In this document: one piece after another, positions 7,487 to 10,899 of the stretch | How positions within the stretch are numbered: the stretch's first letter is position 1 | How the letters are laid out: each line of letters opens with the position of its first letter | Assembly (NCBI GenBank): GCA_036507955.1 | Contig: DATCIH010000014.1 | Location: forward strand, 1 to 10,899 | Reading direction: 5' to 3' | Length of the DNA: 10,899 bases | Source of the DNA: DATCIH01 sp036507955 | GTDB taxonomy: Bacteria > Bacillota > Clostridia > Clostridiales > Clostridiaceae | The notes under the pieces: model-generated | Databases searched by the model: none | Seen by the model: the letters and a program-made list of their open reading frames with translations, nothing else | What the model was told of the DNA's origin: nothing | Program-made: the position numbers and the translations under genes

Positions 7487-9451
7487 TTAAAATTCTGCAT
7501 ATTTGTACAGATATGCCTTTCTTGGCCCTACCACATCTCCCATAAGAAGAGATATCATCTTTTCAGCCTTTGCTGCATCATCTATATTAACCTGTTGCAG
7601 GGTTCTGGTTTCTGGATTTAAGGTTGTATCCCATAATTGATCTGGATTCATTTCCCCTAGACCTTTATACCTTTGCATAAGACATCCTTTTCCAACCATC
7701 TTTCTAACAGCAGGTAGCTCGTCATCACTATAAGCATATTTTACAATTTCACCTTTTTTATCACTTTTATAAACCTTATATAAGGGTGGTGTTGCCAAAT
7801 AAAGATGCCCATTTGCAATAAGCTGCCTCATATATCTATATATATAAGTGATCCATAGCGTTCTAATATGATAGCCATCCACATCTGCATCGCTCATTAT
7901 TATTATTTTATTATATCTTAAGTCCTTTTCGTGATATCCATCCAGTACACCGGTTCCTATAGCTGTGTTAAATATTTTCAATTCCTCACTGGCAAGTACA
8001 TTTTCAAGCTTTTGCTTCTCAGTATTCATTATCTTACCCTTTGAAGGCATTATTGCTTGAAATCTTCTATCCCTGGCCTGCTTAGCACTTCCTCCTGCTG
8101 AATCTCCTTCAACTACTATAAATTCGCATAAGGAAGCTTCCTTTAAGGTACATACAGCTATTTTACCTGCTAAAGGCGCAGCACCCTTACCTATTTTCTT
8201 TTTTTCTGCATCATTTATTTTCTTTATCTTTTCACGTCTTATAGCCGCATCTAAAGCATTACTAATTAAACTAGCGGCTATTTCCTTATTATCTTCAATC
8301 CATTCACATATTTTATTATAACAAAGCTCATTCATCATAGTGTAGGCTTCGCTATTTCCAAGCTTATTTTTAGTTTGTCCCTCAAATATAGGGTTTGAAA
8401 CCTTTATCCTCACAATTGCTGTAAGGCCTTCTCTAAGGTCATCCCCCTCAAATTCTGGAGCCTTTTCTTTAATTAAATTAAGCTTTTTAGCCCAATCCTT
8501 AAAAGCCCTTGTCATGCCTGTCTTAAAACCAGTCTCATGGGTACCCGCCTCAGAAGTCGGAATATTGTTAACATAACTTGCTATATATTCAGTTGTAGAA
8601 TCTGTAAATTGCATACAGATTTCCCCATACATGTTCAAATCATTTATGCTCTTATTTCCTTCAAAGAAAATAGGTATCTCATGAAGGATGGTTTTGCTTT
8701 CATTCAAATAATCTATAAAATCTAAAAGACCTCTTTTGGAATGATATGTTTTTTCTACTCTTTCTTCTTTTCTATCATCAATAAATATCAGGGTTATACC
8801 TTTATTTTGATAAGCTAACTCCTGAAGCCTTTCATCTATAATTTCCGCCTTAAAATCAATAACATTAAATATTTCCTGATCTGCAAGAAATGTTACCTTT
8901 GTACCAGTTTCTGTACTTTTGCCTATCTCCCTAAGTGGTGTTACTGGAGTACCAGGCATTTTTTTCTTTAAAGCGCTATCATAGGCATATTCAAACCTTT
9001 GTTTAAAAACCTTCCCCTTTTGTTGAACTTCTACCTCCATCCAAGCTGATAAGGCATTTACAACAGCTGCTCCTACTCCATGAAGTCCTCCAGAGGTAGA
9101 ATAACTCTTATTATCAAATTTTGCTCCTGTATGAAGCTCAGTATAAACCATTTCTACTCCAGATTTCTTTTTTACTGGATGAATGCCAGTGGGAACTCCT
9201 CTCCCATTATCAATTATAGTTACACTTTTATCTTTATTTAACATCACTGTAGCTTTATCACCAAAGCCATTTGCTATTTCATCTATGGCATTGTCGAGTA
9301 TCTCCCATATACAATGATGAAGTCCTTTAGTACCTGTGGATCCAATATACATACCTGGCCTAATTCTAACAGGTTCAAGCTTCTCAAGAGAAGTTAGGTC
9401 CGTAACGTCGTAGGTTTCTTTATTTATAATATCTTTAATATCTAAGTCCAT
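7487..9451 (-). CDS. parE: DNA topoisomerase IV subunit B
   Basis: ParE is the ATPase subunit that drives strand passage by topoisomerase IV. Counting from the start chosen here (654 residues), the GHKL ATPase has catalytic Glu50 and Asn54 in EILDNAIDE, Asp81 in DNGRG, and the lid GGLHGVGA (121-128). The transducer QTK loop follows (359-361). The TOPRIM domain has Glu449 in VVEGDSAGGSAKQ and the metal-binding SDADVDG (520-526). The signature QRYKGLGEMNPDQLWDTT lies at 593-610. I chose the ATG at 9449-9451 because GGAGG sits 6 nt upstream (9458-9462); an ATG at 9470-9472 would add seven residues (MIRWRKS) but has only a poor ribosome site, and GGAGG would fall inside its codons. Gln144 occupies the position of E. 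coli GyrB Arg136. The core PLKGK/PLRGK motif reads PSKGK (469-473). Pairing with a ParC that lacks a GyrA box supports parE over gyrB. Confidence 0.93.
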   Translation of the reverse strand: MDLDIKDIINKETYDVTDLTSLEKLEPVRIRPGMYIGSTGTKGLHHCIWEILDNAIDEIANGFGDKATVMLNKDKSVTIIDNGRGVPTGIHPVKKKSGVEMVYTELHTGAKFDNKSYSTSGGLHGVGAAVVNALSAWMEVEVQQKGKVFKQRFEYAYDSALKKKMPGTPVTPLREIGKSTETGTKVTFLADQEIFNVIDFKAEIIDERLQELAYQNKGITLIFIDDRKEERVEKTYHSKRGLLDFIDYLNESKTILHEIPIFFEGNKSINDLNMYGEICMQFTDSTTEYIASYVNNIPTSEAGTHETGFKTGMTRAFKDWAKKLNLIKEKAPEFEGDDLREGLTAIVRIKVSNPIFEGQTKNKLGNSEAYTMMNELCYNKICEWIEDNKEIAASLISNALDAAIRREKIKKINDAEKKKIGKGAAPLAGKIAVCTLKEASLCEFIVVEGDSAGGSAKQARDRRFQAIMPSKGKIMNTEKQKLENVLASEELKIFNTAIGTGVLDGYHEKDLRYNKIIIMSDADVDGYHIRTLWITYIYRYMRQLIANGHLYLATPPLYKVYKSDKKGEIVKYAYSDDELPAVRKMVGKGCLMQRYKGLGEMNPDQLWDTTLNPETRTLQQVNIDDAAKAEKMISLLMGDVVGPRKAYLYKYAEF

Positions 9452-9457
9452 ACTTTT

Positions 9458-9462
9458 CCTCC
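9458..9462 (-). promoter_or_regulatory. Ribosome-binding site that fixes the parE start
   Basis: On the minus strand GGAGG stands 6 nt before the ATG at 9449-9451. It lies within the first codons of the longer reading frame that would start at 9472, which argues for the shorter protein. Confidence 0.75.
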
Positions 9463-9485
9463 ATCTTATCATTGCTTCTTTATGT

Positions 9486-9513
9486 AATATAACATATAAG
9501 ATAAAAATATCAA
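9486..9513 (-). promoter_or_regulatory. Candidate sigma-A promoter for the parE-parC operon
   Basis: On the minus strand, TTGATA (9508-9513) is separated by 16 nt from TATATT (9486-9491). Transcription would begin near 9479, giving a leader of roughly 28 nt before the parE ATG. The region is so AT-rich that the -10 element is not unique, but no better -35/-10 pair is visible upstream of the operon. Confidence 0.5.
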
Positions 9514-9546
9514 AGACATAAAATTTTTACTAGGAATAATATCATA

Positions 9547-9562
9547 AAAAGGTTACCCTTTT
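9547..9562. repeat. Imperfect palindrome in the parE/sod intergenic region
   Basis: AAAAGG and CCTTTT flank a 4-nt centre, and 14 of 16 positions are symmetric. It contains the 11-bp word GGTTACCCTTT (9551-9561), which occurs again in both arms of the hairpin after the SOD gene. It overlaps the proposed -35 region of the SOD promoter and could be an operator, although no known operator consensus is matched. Confidence 0.45.
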
Positions 9563-9581
9563 AATTTAACTACATAATATA
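9555..9581 (+). promoter_or_regulatory. Candidate sigma-K-type (mother-cell) promoter for the SOD gene
   Basis: AC (9555-9556), then 16 nt, then CATAATATA (9573-9581) matches the sigma-K pattern AC-N16-CATANNNTA known from Bacillus. Only very weak sigma-A alternatives exist (for example a TTAATT and TATATT pair at 15-nt spacing). Transcription would start near 9590, just ahead of the ribosome site. Sigma-E has a similar -10, so mother-cell control in general is the safer reading. The motif is short and AT-rich, and a chance match is possible. Confidence 0.35.
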
Positions 9582-9599
9582 TATATTAGTTAATTTAAT

Positions 9600-9604
9600 G
9601 GAGG
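9600..9604 (+). promoter_or_regulatory. Ribosome-binding site of the SOD gene
   Basis: GGAGG lies 7 nt before the ATG at 9612, an ideal spacing that fixes this start. Confidence 0.8.
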
Positions 9605-9611
9605 AAGTTTA

Positions 9612-10133
9612 ATGTCTTTTTGTCAATATGATTCAAATATAACCTGTCCTTACGATAGCTATCGTGTCCCTACCAGATCAGCCATTGCCGTAATTAAAGG
9701 TAGTGCTCAATATCCAGATATAAATGGAACTGTTTATTTTGAAAGAGCTCCTAAAGGTACAAATGTTATGGTTCGTCTATCAGGACTTCCAGAATATAAA
9801 ATGGCAACAGCAACTAGTCCTCAGATAGGCCCTCATGGTTTTCATATACATTCCGGTGGCAGCTGCGTAGCTGGGCCTGCAACTAATCCTTTCCCTAATA
9901 CAGATGGCCATTTCAATCCTACAAATCAGCCACATGGAAACCAGTCAGGGGACTTTTCTGCAATTTTTTCAAATCATGGTGTTTCAAGAATTAGTTTCTA
10001 TACAGATAAGTTTTTTCCTGAAGATATCATAGGTAAAACAGTAGTGATTCATTTAAGCCCAGATGATTATAAAACTCAGCCTGCAGGGGGATCTGGATTA
10101 CAAATAGCTTGTGGAGTAATAAAAAAAGCATAA
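9612..10133 (+). CDS. Copper/zinc superoxide dismutase-family protein with altered zinc and arginine sites
   Basis: The 173-residue product belongs to the Cu/Zn superoxide dismutase family (superoxide to hydrogen peroxide and oxygen). Copper ligands are present: His78 and His80 in GFHIH, the bridging His100 in GHFNP, and His147 in VVIH. Zinc ligands His108 (QPHG) and Asp114 (SGDF) remain, but the third zinc His, usually in an H-x-G-D motif, is Gln111 (QSGD). The arginine that guides superoxide, normally just before LACGVI, is Gln164 (LQIACGVI). The disulfide pair is probably Cys85-Cys167. Related Firmicute proteins, as I recall them, keep both HAGD and RLACGV. There is no signal peptide; the first 20 residues are an unusual Tyr/Cys-containing extension (Cys4, Cys12). 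The gene stands alone, divergent from parE, with a strong GGAGG site. Activity may be reduced or the role shifted, for example to a spore-layer protein; that is inference. Confidence 0.9.
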   Translation: MSFCQYDSNITCPYDSYRVPTRSAIAVIKGSAQYPDINGTVYFERAPKGTNVMVRLSGLPEYKMATATSPQIGPHGFHIHSGGSCVAGPATNPFPNTDGHFNPTNQPHGNQSGDFSAIFSNHGVSRISFYTDKFFPEDIIGKTVVIHLSPDDYKTQPAGGSGLQIACGVIKKA

Positions 10134-10162
10134 AGACATAAATTGAAAATATCCACATTAAT

Positions 10163-10191
10163 AAAGGGTAACCAGACTTTGGTTACCCTTT
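10163..10191. terminator. Bidirectional hairpin between the SOD gene and the convergent membrane gene
   Basis: AAAGGGTAACC (10163-10173) pairs perfectly with GGTTACCCTTT (10181-10191) around a 7-nt loop. T-rich ends follow on both strands (GTATTAATTT on plus; TTTATTAAT on minus), although the T-runs are short. It lies 29 nt after the SOD stop codon and only 3 nt beyond the stop codon of the membrane gene, so it can serve both convergent genes. Confidence 0.75.
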
Positions 10192-10194
10192 GTA

Positions 10195-10899
10195 TTAATT
10201 TCTCAGTTCAGTTTTCATCATAACAAAATAACTGATTAAATAAGAAACAAATATAATTATTAAATAAATAATAACATTTATTTTGGAAGGATTTATAATT
10301 CTATCTAGAAAATTATACGGGTATACCCTCATATAAATTGTAACGATACCAAATATTATTATTGCCCATAAAACCCGTCCTACTTTATATACAAGAAATG
10401 ATAGCATATAGATTAAAGTTGCACCAGCTAATAAGGTTACAAAAACATATATGTTCATCCTTAATAGATTTATAAGATCTACCTTCTTACTGAGAAAGCT
10501 ATAGCCAAGCAGCTGATTTATACCAAAGGAGTTTAAAATAAGTTTTTCAACTAAAAATAGAATTGTTAGTGAAATAGAAAATACTGCTGCTAATAAAGTA
10601 TAGAAAAACATACTCCCATAAAAATAATCCTTTCTAGTGGAACCAAAACTTAAGCTTAAGTTAAAACTATTTTGAGTGCCCCTAAGCGTTATTAAAAAAG
10701 TAATAACAGCTAAAAAAATAAATAGAATAGGGATTAAGCTCATACTAAAATATGAATGGTATTCATACATTTGAGTATTAGTTCTGGGAAATCCCACTGG
10801 TATAGACGTTAAGTACATGAAAACCATAAAAATGCTGCAAACTATTAAAAGTAAACAGAGTAATTGCTTGGAACATATAAAATTCAAATAGAGATTTTT
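10195..10899 (-). CDS. ABC-2-like membrane permease subunit, 5' end beyond the window
   Basis: At least 230 residues with about six membrane helices (roughly 8-27, 48-69, 92-115, 142-168, 170-188 and 202-225, counted from a TTG at 10885-10887). The segment SFGSTRKDYFYGS, between helices 2 and 3, resembles the cytoplasmic loop of clostridial ABC-2 type permeases, which are normally encoded beside an ATPase and often a GntR regulator. The TTG has no clear ribosome site, and the frame stays open upstream to the right edge (codons for K-S-L precede it). The true start therefore probably lies outside the window and this entry is 5'-partial. No ATPase is visible because the sequence ends. The substrate is unknown; bacteriocin or antibiotic export or immunity would be typical of the family but is not shown here. 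Confidence 0.6.
   Translation of the reverse strand, partial: KNLYLNFICSKQLLCLLLIVCSIFMVFMYLTSIPVGFPRTNTQMYEYHSYFSMSLIPILFIFLAVITFLITLRGTQNSFNLSLSFGSTRKDYFYGSMFFYTLLAAVFSISLTILFLVEKLILNSFGINQLLGYSFLSKKVDLINLLRMNIYVFVTLLAGATLIYMLSFLVYKVGRVLWAIIIFGIVTIYMRVYPYNFLDRIINPSKINVIIYLIIIFVSYLISYFVMMKTELRN

Noticed and set aside
4575..9451. Calling the pair gyrB-gyrA rather than parE-parC
   Set aside because: The A subunit has no GyrA box, and the pair sits with recJ-like and pfpI genes rather than dnaA/recF; topoisomerase IV fits better, although some clostridial annotations use gyrase names.
9452..9472. Longer ParE start giving seven extra N-terminal residues
   Set aside because: The GGAGG ribosome site lies within those codons and serves the ATG at 9449-9451; the upstream ATG has only a poor site.
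9473..9611. Riboswitch or T-box leader upstream of parE
   Set aside because: The leader is only about 28 nt from the likely transcription start and shows no stable structure or specifier-type motif.
9652..9665. Perfect 14-bp palindrome ACGATAGCTATCGT inside the start of the SOD gene
   Set aside because: About one perfect 14-bp palindrome is expected by chance in a window of this size, and it lies in codons for Tyr-Asp-Ser-Tyr-Arg with no other sign of a site.

Overview
The window is very AT-rich with AT-ending codons. It carries strong GGAGG-type ribosome sites and closely packed gene strings, and its proteins look clostridial. It most likely comes from the chromosome of Clostridium or a close relative (Firmicutes, probably a spore former). 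I see no phage, plasmid, insertion sequence, CRISPR array, tRNA or rRNA gene.

Most of the window (about 676 to 9451) is one minus-strand gene string. Read in the direction of transcription it holds topoisomerase IV subunit B (parE), subunit A (parC), a DJ-1/PfpI protein, an M16 zinc peptidase, a RecJ-type DHH exonuclease and a small heptad-repeat coiled-coil protein. Gaps between genes are 2 to 28 nt. A sigma-A-like promoter lies just upstream of parE (9486-9513), and a strong hairpin plus T-run terminator lies 127 nt beyond the last gene (508-549). The string therefore looks like a single operon combining chromosome topology and decatenation (ParEC), DNA end processing (RecJ-like) and protein or metabolite quality control (DJ-1, M16).

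Divergent from parE is a copper/zinc superoxide dismutase-family gene on the plus strand (9612-10133). Its copper ligands are intact, but one zinc ligand His and the active-site Arg are both Gln. Its upstream region matches a sigma-K-type (mother-cell) promoter. An 11-bp word found in that promoter recurs twice, inverted, as the terminator hairpin after the gene. Convergent with it is a membrane protein resembling an ABC-2 permease, whose start lies beyond the right edge.

The left 500 bases hold no intact gene. On the minus strand between 59 and 338, two overlapping reading frames together look like a decayed or frameshifted small gene. A 27-residue hydrophobic reading frame runs straight through the operon terminator hairpin.

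The window is mostly housekeeping. I did not find a clearly new multi-gene system. The points most worth a second look are the altered SOD active site and its possible sporulation control, the natural Gln at the aminocoumarin-contact position of ParE, the long ParC C-terminal domain without a GyrA box, and the heptad-repeat protein at the operon end.
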